From Aquabacterium sp. OR-4 (GTDB lineage Bacteria > Pseudomonadota > Gammaproteobacteria > Burkholderiales > Burkholderiaceae_C): 64,000 bases of DNA. Within the stretch, counting starts at the first letter, position 1; each line of letters begins with the position of its first letter. Below the pieces are notes generated by a model. That model did no database searches, had not been told where the DNA came from, and was given only the letters and a program-made list of their open reading frames with translations. This document shows positions 48,256 through 56,648 of this stretch, piece by piece. The position numbers and the translations under genes are program-made. Location of the stretch: assembly GCF_025290835.2 (NCBI RefSeq), contig NZ_JAOCQD020000004.1, forward strand, positions 372,001 through 436,000, given 5' to 3'.

Positions 48256-50078
48256 GGCACGGCCACCAGGTCGATGGCGTCGAAGGACAGGCCGGGGCTC
48301 AGAAAGCGCGCGCCGGCGGTGCCGCTGGCGGTGTGGATGGTGAGCACATTGGTGCCCACCACCAGCTGGCTGGCCGGGATGTCGAAGTGGTACAGGCGGT
48401 TGATGCCGCGGTAGGTGCCCACCGTGAGGTTGCGGCTGACCTTGGGCGGCGCCGCCGGCACGCCCGAGCTCCAGCTGTTGACCGTGACCTGCGGCCTCGC
48501 GCTGTTGAAATCGGCCGTGGTGCCGATGCGCAGGCGCAGCGGGGCGCTGTTCTGGCCGCGGCGCAGCGTGAAGCGCACCTGCAGGCCGTTGTTCACGTCC
48601 TTCCACTGATAGGCCGGCCAGGCGGTGGCCGGGTTCGACTGGCCCACCACGAAGGGCGGCACCGTCCACGCGGCCATGCGCACATCGGTGGGGTGCATGA
48701 TGGTCAGCTTGTCGCCGTTGATGAACTCCCGCGGCGTGCCGTCCCACTGGCCGATGCGCCACAGCGCCGGCGTGGTGGCCGGATCGGCACCGATCAGCAC
48801 CGGGTTGAGCGCGTACGTGGCGTTGGCCGTCACCGTGACCGGCACGGTCTGCACGCCCAGTTCGCCCTTGTAGACGGTCATCGTGTACTGGCCCGGCAGC
48901 ATGCCGGTGGCATGGAAGTGGCCATCCACCGGATCGGCGTCCACCCAGTACTGGGCCTGGGCATTGGCAAAGCCGGCGGTGTAGGCCAGCCCCGGCACGC
49001 GGCCCACCAGGCCGGCCACCGAGACGCCGCCGCGCCCCAGCGGGCCCACGTGGCCCACCAGGCCCAGCTGGCCGTACCAGCTGGTGTCGGGCCGGGCCGT
49101 GGGCGGCGCGCCGTCGGTGAACATCATCGTGTAGGTGTTCAGGATGCCGGGGCGGAAGGGCTCGGTCTGCGCCTCGCCGTAGTTCACCATGTAGGTGATC
49201 TCGTTGTGCGTGCCGGTGATCTGCTGCAGCAGGCTGCGGTAGAACGGGCCGCCGGAATCGCCCTCGTGGCTGTCACGCCAGAACCACAGGCCCACGCCGG
49301 GCCCGCTGCCGCCGAGAAACTGCCAGTCCTTCAGGCGCATGTTCGAGTAGTGCTTGGAGCGGGTGTGGCCGGCCAGCGCGCTGCCGGCGGCAAAGCCGAA
49401 CACGTCGCTGGCCTCGATGGCACCGCTGCTGCCGCGGATGTCTTCGGGCCACCAGCTCTGGCCGCCGTAGCTCACCAGGCCACCGGCGGCGCCGGCCGGC
49501 CCGCCGTTGGGCAGCTTCTCCACCGGCACACGGGCGATGAAGCGCACCAGGCCATGCACATCGGGCTGCTCGGTGAAGTGCGTGCCCATGTGCACATGCG
49601 GCTGGCCACGCTTGACCAGGTAGTAGTGCGTCAATACGCCGCCCTTCAGGCTGGTGCTGGTGAGCGTGACGCGCACGAAGTCTTGGCCGCTGACCACACC
49701 GCCGTTCAGCGTGGAGGCCGGCGTGGCCTGGCCGGCGGCATCCACCAGCTCGACCTTCAGGCCCACCGCCGAGACGCCGGTGTACAGCCAGTCGGCACCC
49801 GAGTTGAGCTGCGTGCCACGCGCCGGATCGGCGTACTCCACGCCCTTGTAGACCATGCTCGAGATGTCGCCGATGGCGGTGGTGCTCGAGCTTTCGTAGC
49901 CGCGCACCTTGAACACCAGGCCGCCATCGGTGTCGATGATGTACTGCGGCCGCGCCGGGTTGCCGCTGTCGTGCACGGTGGTGATGCTCAGGGCGGCCAG
50001 CGCCGCGGGCGCCAGGCCGGCCAGGGTGCAGGCCAGGGCCAGCCGCACCCGCAGCCGCGTGAACGGTTGCATGGACAT
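48252..50078 (-). CDS. PL4 rhamnogalacturonan lyase
   Basis: Secreted endolyase of 608 residues cleaving the RG-I backbone by beta-elimination. The signal peptide (LALACTLAGLAPAALA) is followed by the N-terminal beta-sandwich with DTDGGLVFKVRG, YYLVKRGQPHVHMGTHFTEQ, and FVARVPVEK-like FIARVPVEKLPN. Then SKHYSNMRLKDWQF and GVGLWFWRDSHEGDSGGPFY carry the Lys and His expected at the active site. A fibronectin-like domain (GQYTMTVYKGELGVQTVPVT) and a C-terminal CBM-like jelly roll complete the three-domain family layout. ATG 50078 has GGAG 6 bases upstream. The candidate operator at 50221 lies 143 bp upstream. Confidence 0.93.
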   Translation of the reverse strand: MSMQPFTRLRVRLALACTLAGLAPAALAALSITTVHDSGNPARPQYIIDTDGGLVFKVRGYESSSTTAIGDISSMVYKGVEYADPARGTQLNSGADWLYTGVSAVGLKVELVDAAGQATPASTLNGGVVSGQDFVRVTLTSTSLKGGVLTHYYLVKRGQPHVHMGTHFTEQPDVHGLVRFIARVPVEKLPNGGPAGAAGGLVSYGGQSWWPEDIRGSSGAIEASDVFGFAAGSALAGHTRSKHYSNMRLKDWQFLGGSGPGVGLWFWRDSHEGDSGGPFYRSLLQQITGTHNEITYMVNYGEAQTEPFRPGILNTYTMMFTDGAPPTARPDTSWYGQLGLVGHVGPLGRGGVSVAGLVGRVPGLAYTAGFANAQAQYWVDADPVDGHFHATGMLPGQYTMTVYKGELGVQTVPVTVTANATYALNPVLIGADPATTPALWRIGQWDGTPREFINGDKLTIMHPTDVRMAAWTVPPFVVGQSNPATAWPAYQWKDVNNGLQVRFTLRRGQNSAPLRLRIGTTADFNSARPQVTVNSWSSGVPAAPPKVSRNLTVGTYRGINRLYHFDIPASQLVVGTNVLTIHTASGTAGARFLSPGLSFDAIDLVAVP

Positions 50079-50220
50079 GTTTGTCTCCGATCGTGGTGGG
50101 GGGAGACCGCGCGTGTGGCGGAACATGCAGCCGTCAGGGCTGGGGGGCGGCGCGGGCTGCAACAGGCAGCGCGCGTGGGGCGGTCGAGCGGCAGTCTAGG
50201 CGGCCGCCCCGGCAAGCTGT

Positions 50221-50238
50221 GATCAAGTGCATGAGCGA
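50221..50238 (+). promoter_or_regulatory. Candidate operator, copy of GATCAAGTKCATGAGCGA
   Basis: GATCAAGTGCATGAGCGA lies in the 186-bp gap between the PL4 gene and the CE12 fusion gene. It differs by one base from 19503-19520. Confidence 0.45.
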
Positions 50239-50264
50239 ATGGGGCAGGTGAATCCCTGGGCCGC

Positions 50265-52928
50265 TCACTCCATCAGCGCCTGGCGCACCAGCACCTTGAT
50301 GCGCTGGTTGAGCGTGCTGTCGCCGGCCGGTCGCAGCTGGGTCATGAACACCACCAGCAGGCGCTGCTGCGGGTCCACCAGGTACTGCGGCGCATAGGCG
50401 CTGCCCCAGCCATAGGCGCCGGGGCTGCCCAGCTCGCTGCGCGAGCCCGGGCTGGCCTGCACCCAGAAGCCGAAGCCGGCGCCCTCGCCGTCGCCGCCAT
50501 AGCCGCTGTAGCGGCCGCTGACATGGTCGCGGCTCATCATCGCCACGCTGGCCGGGCTGAGCAGGCGCACGCCGTCGAGCTGGCCGCCGCTCAGCAGCAT
50601 CTGCAGAAAGCGCGCGTAGTCGCCGGCGGTCGAGACCAGGCCCGCGCCGCCCGACGGCAGCTTGCGCGGGCCGTCGATGAAGTCGCTGCGCGCGGCGTTT
50701 TCTTCCAGCGTGAGCTGCCCGCCCTTCAGGCCATACACATGGGCCAGGCGCGCGGCCTTGTGCCTGGGCACCCAGAAGTGGGTGTCGGCCATCTTCAGCG
50801 GCCCGGTGATGCGCTCGGCCACAAAGCGGTCGAAGGGCATGCCCGACCACAGCTCCACCAGCCGGCCCAGCACATCGGTGCTGTAGCCGTACTGCCAGAC
50901 CTCGCCCGGGTGGGCCTGCAGCGGCAGCCGGGCCAGGCGGTCGGTCCATTGCGCCAGCGTCTCGTCGCGGCCCAGGATGTACCAGTCGGAGAAGCCGGCG
51001 GCCTTCCACTGCGCCTCGGCCGGGCCAGCGCCATAGCTCAGGCCGGCGGTGTGCAGCAGCAGGTCACGCACGGTGATCGGCCGGCGCGCCTTCTCCAGCC
51101 GCGGCGGCTGGCCCTCGGCGCCGGCCACGGCCACCTGCGGCTCGGCAAAGGCCGGCAGCCACTTGGCGATCGGGTCGCGCAGCAGGAAGCGGCCTTCCTC
51201 GTACAGCATCATCGCCGCCACGGTGGTCACGGCCTTGCTCATCGAGGCGATGCGAAACAGCGTGTCGGCCTGCATCGGGCGCTGCTGCTCGCGGTCAGCC
51301 AGGCCCCGCACGGTCTGGTGTACCAGACGGCCGTCGCGGTGGATCTGCACCACCGCGCCGGCCAGGCGGCCGCGGTCGATCTCGTCCTGCACCGCGGCGT
51401 CCACCCGCGCCAGGCGTTCGGCCGACCAGGCCGCGGCCCCGCCGCTGCTGGCGGCCGCAGCCGGTGCCCGGGCGCTGTCGGTGTCGCCCGCAGGCCGCTC
51501 CTGCGTTCGGCTGGGGCTGGGCACGATGGCCAGCGTGGCCAGGGCCGGCGGCGCCTCGGCGCGCAGCGCTGGCGCATCGGCGCGCAGCTGCGCGGCCAGC
51601 GGCAGCTTCAACTCGCGCAGGCCCTGAGCCACCAGGCCGGCCAGCAGCCAGGCGCCTTCGTTGGCATGGTGGGTGGGGTCGATGCGGCCATCGGCGCCAT
51701 GGGCAAACAGGCGCGGCGCCTGCTGCGGGCCATAGGCCAGGTACAGCGTGCGGCTGCTGGCGTTGAGGTCGATCAGCGGCACCTGCAGCTCGGCGGCCAC
51801 CGCGCGTGCGGCATCGGCGTGCTCGGTGAGCGTGCGGCGCAGCGAGCCATCGGGCTCGAAGAAGCGGCGCTCGACCGGCGTCACGATCACCGGCACGGCA
51901 CGCACCGCGCGCAGCCGGCGCACATGCTGGCGCATCTCATCTTGGTAACTGGCCACGCTGCCCGAGCCGTCGCGCAGCTGCTTCTGATCGTTGTGGCCGT
52001 ACTGCATCAGCACCACATCACCGGGCCGCGCCAGGCTGACGATCTTGTCGAGCCGGCGGCGCGCCAGCGCGTCGCGGTAGGTCTCGCCGCTTTGCGCCAG
52101 GCTCACCACCGCGGCGCCCGGGCCCAGCCAGCGCGGCAGCATCTGGCCCCAGCTGGCATAGGGCTCCTGCGCCTGGTCGGCCACGGTGGAGTCGCCCAGC
52201 ACGAACAGCAGCGGCACCTGCACCGGTGCCACCGTGATGGCCTGCACCACCGGCTTCGCGCCATTGATCTCGAGCGTCAGCTTGCCGTCCCAGTTCCAGA
52301 CCTCGCCCACCGCTTCACGCGGCTCGCGCAGCGCCACCCGGCCACCGTCGCCGGCCATGCCGGCGGGTATCTCGGGGCGGCGCACATGCACCGTGAACTG
52401 GGCGGTGGCGGTCTGACCTGGCGCACTGCGCTGGTTTTGCAGCACCAGGCGGCGCAGCTCGGCACGCACCGTGGTGTCGCTGGCTTCGGCCGTGCCCCCC
52501 AGCGTGAGCGTGACGCGCCAGCTGCCCTCGGGCAGGTCGAGCGAGAAGAACACCGGCGCGGCAGGGCTGAGCACCGGCTGGCCCTGGCGCGGGCCCGACA
52601 CCGCGACGGTGGTGGCCACCGGCAGCGCGGGCGCGGTGCCGGCCGGGGCGTCAAAGCCGTGGCCGCGGCTGGCGTCATAGCGCGCATCGGGCGCGACCAG
52701 GGTGGTGCCCGGCATGGCCGGTGCGGTGCTGCCGGCCGGGCCGAAGACGAAGCGCTGCACGCCGGGCTGGGGCGTGGCCTGGTTGGCTGCTGCGGCCTGG
52801 GTGGCGGGCGTTGAGAGTGTCTGGGCGTGGGTGAGGGCCAGGGCCAGGGTGCTCAGGCATGCAGCGATGACCAGGCGGGCGTTGCGGTGCAGGCTTGGCC
52901 TTGGGCTTTGTCTTGGGCTTGTGGTCAT
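50265..52928 (-). CDS. CE12 acetylesterase fused to a class C beta-lactamase-type serine hydrolase
   Basis: Exported fusion of 887 residues. The signal peptide is residues 1-36 (LVIAACLSTLALALTHAQ). A beta-sandwich (about 57-230) is typical of long CE12 proteins. An SGNH domain (about 238-445) has GDST with Ser247, GHND 311-314 and DPTHHAN at 417-423. A Pro/Ala-rich linker (446-500) leads to a serine hydrolase domain (about 505-887) with SMSK 562-565, YGYSTDVLG at 680-688 where YxN is expected, and GAYGWGSAY at 837-845. The frame is continuous. Two different serine esterase folds on one chain would allow removal of two kinds of ester, for example acetyl groups at O-2 and O-3. The substrate of the second domain is unknown. 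Confidence 0.9.
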   Translation of the reverse strand: MTTSPRQSPRPSLHRNARLVIAACLSTLALALTHAQTLSTPATQAAAANQATPQPGVQRFVFGPAGSTAPAMPGTTLVAPDARYDASRGHGFDAPAGTAPALPVATTVAVSGPRQGQPVLSPAAPVFFSLDLPEGSWRVTLTLGGTAEASDTTVRAELRRLVLQNQRSAPGQTATAQFTVHVRRPEIPAGMAGDGGRVALREPREAVGEVWNWDGKLTLEINGAKPVVQAITVAPVQVPLLFVLGDSTVADQAQEPYASWGQMLPRWLGPGAAVVSLAQSGETYRDALARRRLDKIVSLARPGDVVLMQYGHNDQKQLRDGSGSVASYQDEMRQHVRRLRAVRAVPVIVTPVERRFFEPDGSLRRTLTEHADAARAVAAELQVPLIDLNASSRTLYLAYGPQQAPRLFAHGADGRIDPTHHANEGAWLLAGLVAQGLRELKLPLAAQLRADAPALRAEAPPALATLAIVPSPSRTQERPAGDTDSARAPAAAASSGGAAAWSAERLARVDAAVQDEIDRGRLAGAVVQIHRDGRLVHQTVRGLADREQQRPMQADTLFRIASMSKAVTTVAAMMLYEEGRFLLRDPIAKWLPAFAEPQVAVAGAEGQPPRLEKARRPITVRDLLLHTAGLSYGAGPAEAQWKAAGFSDWYILGRDETLAQWTDRLARLPLQAHPGEVWQYGYSTDVLGRLVELWSGMPFDRFVAERITGPLKMADTHFWVPRHKAARLAHVYGLKGGQLTLEENAARSDFIDGPRKLPSGGAGLVSTAGDYARFLQMLLSGGQLDGVRLLSPASVAMMSRDHVSGRYSGYGGDGEGAGFGFWVQASPGSRSELGSPGAYGWGSAYAPQYLVDPQQRLLVVFMTQLRPAGDSTLNQRIKVLVRQALME

Positions 52929-52987
52929 GTCTCTTGTCCGTTCACTCGTTCGGCCGCAATGGCGGGGTTGGGTGATGGCGCTTTGCA

Positions 52988-53140
52988 GCGCGCCGGGTGT
53001 TCGCCCCGGCGGGCGACCTACTTTCTCTTTCAGGCGAAAGAGAAAGTAGCAAAGAGAAGCGCCTTCCAAACTTTCCGACACCACTGAGCATTTTGTTTGG
53101 TGCATCGAGGCGGGCGCCTCGCCCGCCCCGCGGGCTCGAA
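52988..53140. repeat. Intergenic repeat element, copy A, with 14-bp-stem hairpin
   Basis: A block of about 150 bp whose reverse complement resembles 53450-53594 over most of its length. It contains a hairpin at 53018-53049: CTACTTTCTCTTTC, loop AGGC, and its complement. Such hairpin elements, with CGCCCCGGCGGGCGACC beside the stem, recur between genes in Burkholderiales genomes. No gene is supported between 52929 and 53646. Confidence 0.8.
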
Positions 53141-53223
53141 CATAGCCAGCCGGAAAGGCATGTAGCCGATTCACGCGCGCGGGCCCCCCGGTCAAGACTT
53201 GCGGGCGCAGTGTGGGGTGGGCA

Positions 53224-53332
53224 GGTCTTGGTCTTGGTCTTGGTCTTGGTCTTGGTCTGGGTCTGGGTCTGGGTCTGGGTCTGGGTCTGGGTCTGGGTCT
53301 GGGTCTGGGTCTGGGTCTGGGTCTGGATCTGT
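53224..53332. repeat. Hexanucleotide array (GGTCTT)5(GGTCTG)n
   Basis: About eighteen GGTCTK units between the two inverted copies of the intergenic element. Not coding in any supported frame. Confidence 0.92.
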
Positions 53333-53449
53333 GTTCCTGGCCCAGACGTGCTGGCAATGGCACGGCACGCGGGTTGCCAGAGCCTTCACAGATGAGCGGC
53401 CATGCCATCGGCGGCAATGCTTCCCTTGCCAAGCCCTGAGTCGGCAGCC

Positions 53450-53594
53450 TGTTCGAGCCCGCCGGGCGGGCGAGGCGCCCGCCCCGATGCTGGAGAAGCA
53501 GCAGTGCGGTGTCGGAAAGTTCAATGCGCTTTCTTTGCCTACTTTCTTTTCGCAAAAGAAAGTAGGTCGCCCGCCGGGGCGAACACCCGGCGCG
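53450..53594. repeat. Intergenic repeat element, copy B, inverted
   Basis: Inverted relative of 52988-53140, with a hairpin at 53539-53565: CTACTTTCTTTT, loop CGC, and its complement. Confidence 0.8.
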
Positions 53595-53646
53595 GTGAAA
53601 CGCGACGCGGGGCTTCTCGAAGAAGGGATCGGGACCGAACCACCGC

Positions 53647-56589
53647 TCAGGACTCCGGCAAATGCTCCGCAATCAGCGCCAGGTTCTGCATCGCCGCCAG
53701 GCTCCATTGCGCCGCATCGTTGGTGCTGATCCACGCCGCCTCGTCCACCGGCCGCAACACCGCCGGCCCGGCCACGCGCTGCACGCCCAGTGGCTTCTGG
53801 CCAAAGCGCCGGTCGTCCAGAAACTCGCGCCACGCGCGCCGCGCAAGTGCCGCGTCGCCCAGCTTCCAGGCCGCATAGGCCGACAGGCGCGAGTGGCCCA
53901 CGGTGAGCGCATTGCCGCCGCCATGCGGCATGCCCAGCTCGCGCCGCTGCTCGTCGGCCGGCGCGTTGTACAGCCGGCAATACTGCAGCCAGGCGCGCTC
54001 GAAGCCGGGCACCTCGATCAGGCTGCTCACGTCGGCCACCATCTCCACCAGGCCGAACACCGCGCTCAGGTGGCTGGCGCCCACTCGGGGCGCGATCACG
54101 CTGCGCAGCGCGCCGGTGTCGGGGTCGTAGGCCGAACCGCTGGCACTGAAGAAGCCGTGCGGCATGGCCGCCACGCTGCGCATGCCGTTGGCGATCTTGT
54201 CGCGCCAGCGGGCATCGCCGGTGCGCTCCCACTCAGTCAGCCAGTTGGCCAGCATCGAGCCCCAGTCGGTGCCCACGCCCATCAGCGCCTGGCCCGGCGG
54301 CAGCTTGGGCGCGTCCTTGATCTTGCGTGTGGGGTTCAGCGCGATCAGCTGGCGGTCGGCGTCGCGCAGGCTGTGCAGCACATCGCCCACGCGCTCGTCG
54401 GCGGTGAGGTAGTGGTAGTGGCGGCGGTAGGCCGCGGTGCTGATGCGCAGCTGCTTGGCGCTGTCGCTCCAGTGCTGCACGCCATGGCGCGTGCCCAGGC
54501 CCTTGAAGCGACCCAGGTGGTAGGTGTCGACCTCGGTGGTGTGGCGCACCATGGCTTCGGCAAAGCGGAAGATGTCGGCCCGGCCGCTGCGCAGAAAGGC
54601 ATACCAGAGCCACAGGTCGGGCGACAGCTCGCTGTTGTCCCAGGCATAACCGCCCACGTCGTAGCGCCACTCGTGGCGGTCGGCGTCGTAGGTGTGGCGC
54701 ACGTCGCCATGGTCCCAGAAGCCGGTCCAGCGGCGCTGCTCGGCTTCCTTCTTGTAGAAGTCGAACAGGAAGTCAAGCCGGTCTTCGATGGCCGCGCGCG
54801 CCGGCGTGCTGCGGTCGGGCAGGCTCCACAGCCGACCGAACACGCCGGTGACCAGATAACGCTGCGGCGACGCGACCAGCTGCGGCGGCTGCTGCACGCC
54901 GCGCGCCAGTTGCACCAGGCGCTCGCGGCTGGGCGTGGCGGCCAGCGCAAACAAGGTGATCTCGTTGCTGCGGCCCACGCCCACGGCGCTGTCGAAGCCG
55001 GGCTCCCAGTCCTCGTAGGTGACTTCCAGGCCGTGCAGCTGCTTCTCGAACGTGTCCTGCCCCAGGCCGTCGTGGTAGGGCCGCAGGTCCATGGCCGGCG
55101 CCTCGGGGCTGTGCAGCCACACGGTGACCTGGCCCTGCCCGGTGTGGGCGTTGCGGATGTCGAGCTGGGTGGGGTGGCGCTGCCAGAAGTCGCGCAGGCC
55201 GAAGGCGATGCCGCCCGAGGGCCCGCCCAGCCAGCCCAGGCCGGCCGCGCGCCGGCCCCAGGCCGCATGCACCCAGGCCTGGCCGGCCTGCGTGCGCTTG
55301 CGGATCTGGAAGGCATCGGGGCCCAGCTGGGCCAGCGTCACATCGCCCCAGGCGGGGATGTGTTCCAGGTAGTTGCGCACCGAGGGGTGCCAGCCGTCCT
55401 GGGGCGGCGTGGCCTGGCCGGCCAGCTGCGCGGCACGCACCGCAGCGCCGGGGTCGCGGCGCAGGCCGGTGAGGCCGCGCACGGCCTCGGCCCACAGGCC
55501 CTGCTCGGCGCTGTCGCCGGCCAGGCGCACATGGCGGTCGTGCGGCGCGTCGCGCAGCGGCACGTCGAAGCGCAGGCCCAGGCCGCGGATGAAGTCGCGC
55601 GCCGGATCGCCGTCGAACACGAAGCTGTGCACGATGCGCAGCGCATCGCTGCCGGCATGCAGGTACAGGCGCAGGTCAAAGGGCAGCCAGGCGCGGTCGC
55701 TGGCCGTGGTGGCCGTGCCGGCAGGGCCGCTGCCGCCGGCCACGGCCACGCTGTCGCGGTGGCGGCCGCGCAGGCGCAGCACGGCGCGCAACGGGCCGCG
55801 CTGCTCGACATCGAGCTGCTCGACCACGCCCTCGCAGGCGCGGGTGCGGGTGGCGCCCTGCTCATGGCCGCCCGGCTGGTCGTCGCTGCTCAGCACCAGG
55901 CGGGCATCGCGCAGCAGCGGCACGCCAGCGCGCGTGATCTGCTCGATCAGCACCGCGCCGCGGCGTGGCACGCGGCAGCGCAGCACGCCGGTGTCGATCT
56001 CCACCGCGTCGGCGTGTTCGTCCACCCGCAAGGCCGCGCCGGGCAGGGCCGCGGCAGCCTCGCCGGGCGCGGCGGGCTGCAGGGTCCAGCCGGCCTCGGG
56101 CCGCACGGCCGGGGGCAGGGCATGGCCGCTCCACTTGACCGAGCCATCGGGCCAGGTGGCCAGCACCCAGCTCTGCAGCGGCCGGGCGCGGCCTTGCGCG
56201 TCGCGCAGGGTCAGGGCCAGGGCCTGGGCCGGGGTGTTGGCCCCGGCTCCGACCCCGGCCTTGCCGCGCGGCAGCTGGCCCTGCGGCCAGGGCCAGCCAA
56301 AGGCCAGGCCGGCATGCTCGGGCGGCGCGCTGCCGTCCAGCCAGCGCAGGGCCTGGGCCTGGGCCTGGGCCTGGGCCTGGGCATCGGCACCAGCACCAGC
56401 ACCAGCACCAGCACCAGCACCAGCACCAGCACCAGCACCAGCACCGGCCGGTGGGGCAGGGGCCACGCCGGCGGCGGCCGGCGCGGCCGCCTGGGCGGTG
56501 GGCGCCGCCGCCAGGCCGGCGGCCAGGCCTGCGGCACCGCCGGCAAAAAAGCCGCGGCGGGTGAGTTCGAACGAAGGGGTGTCGGACAT
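53647..56589 (-). CDS. PL26 exo-rhamnogalacturonan lyase (PcRGLX/YetA-like)
   Basis: Exported lyase of 980 residues expected to release unsaturated disaccharides from RG-I ends. A Tat signal (TRRGFFAGGAAGLAAGLAA) is followed by a Gly-Ala and Ala-Gln linker (about 46-80) coded by hexanucleotide repeats. The N-terminal RIFT-barrel region has LAFGWPWPQGQL and WPDGSVKWSGHAL. A central sandwich follows (DLRLYLHAGSDALRIVHSFV, then FIRGLGLRFDVPL). The C-terminal alpha/alpha barrel has YDVGGYAWDNSELSPDLWLW, RHTTEVDTYHLGRFKGLGTR, and QHWSDSAKQLRISTAAYRRH. The order and length fit PcRGLX/YetA-type proteins. ATG 56589 starts the Tat signal. It is 59 bp after the symporter gene on the same strand. Confidence 0.88.
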   Translation of the reverse strand: MSDTPSFELTRRGFFAGGAAGLAAGLAAAPTAQAAAPAAAGVAPAPPAGAGAGAGAGAGAGAGAGAGADAQAQAQAQAQALRWLDGSAPPEHAGLAFGWPWPQGQLPRGKAGVGAGANTPAQALALTLRDAQGRARPLQSWVLATWPDGSVKWSGHALPPAVRPEAGWTLQPAAPGEAAAALPGAALRVDEHADAVEIDTGVLRCRVPRRGAVLIEQITRAGVPLLRDARLVLSSDDQPGGHEQGATRTRACEGVVEQLDVEQRGPLRAVLRLRGRHRDSVAVAGGSGPAGTATTASDRAWLPFDLRLYLHAGSDALRIVHSFVFDGDPARDFIRGLGLRFDVPLRDAPHDRHVRLAGDSAEQGLWAEAVRGLTGLRRDPGAAVRAAQLAGQATPPQDGWHPSVRNYLEHIPAWGDVTLAQLGPDAFQIRKRTQAGQAWVHAAWGRRAAGLGWLGGPSGGIAFGLRDFWQRHPTQLDIRNAHTGQGQVTVWLHSPEAPAMDLRPYHDGLGQDTFEKQLHGLEVTYEDWEPGFDSAVGVGRSNEITLFALAATPSRERLVQLARGVQQPPQLVASPQRYLVTGVFGRLWSLPDRSTPARAAIEDRLDFLFDFYKKEAEQRRWTGFWDHGDVRHTYDADRHEWRYDVGGYAWDNSELSPDLWLWYAFLRSGRADIFRFAEAMVRHTTEVDTYHLGRFKGLGTRHGVQHWSDSAKQLRISTAAYRRHYHYLTADERVGDVLHSLRDADRQLIALNPTRKIKDAPKLPPGQALMGVGTDWGSMLANWLTEWERTGDARWRDKIANGMRSVAAMPHGFFSASGSAYDPDTGALRSVIAPRVGASHLSAVFGLVEMVADVSSLIEVPGFERAWLQYCRLYNAPADEQRRELGMPHGGGNALTVGHSRLSAYAAWKLGDAALARRAWREFLDDRRFGQKPLGVQRVAGPAVLRPVDEAAWISTNDAAQWSLAAMQNLALIAEHLPES
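56351..56446. repeat. Hexanucleotide repeats (GCCTGG)n and (CACCAG)n in the PL26 gene
   Basis: About five GCCTGG units followed by about ten CACCAG units, in frame, coding the Ala-Gln and Gly-Ala linker after the Tat signal. Confidence 0.9.
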
Positions 56590-56648
56590 GCGCAGTGGTG
56601 GGCGGGCGGGCGTGGATCGGGGATGGCTCAGCGCGGATCAGGTGCCGG

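Noticed and set aside
53224..53332. Possible CRISPR-like array
   Set aside because: Units are 6 bp with no spacers; it is a simple hexanucleotide repeat.
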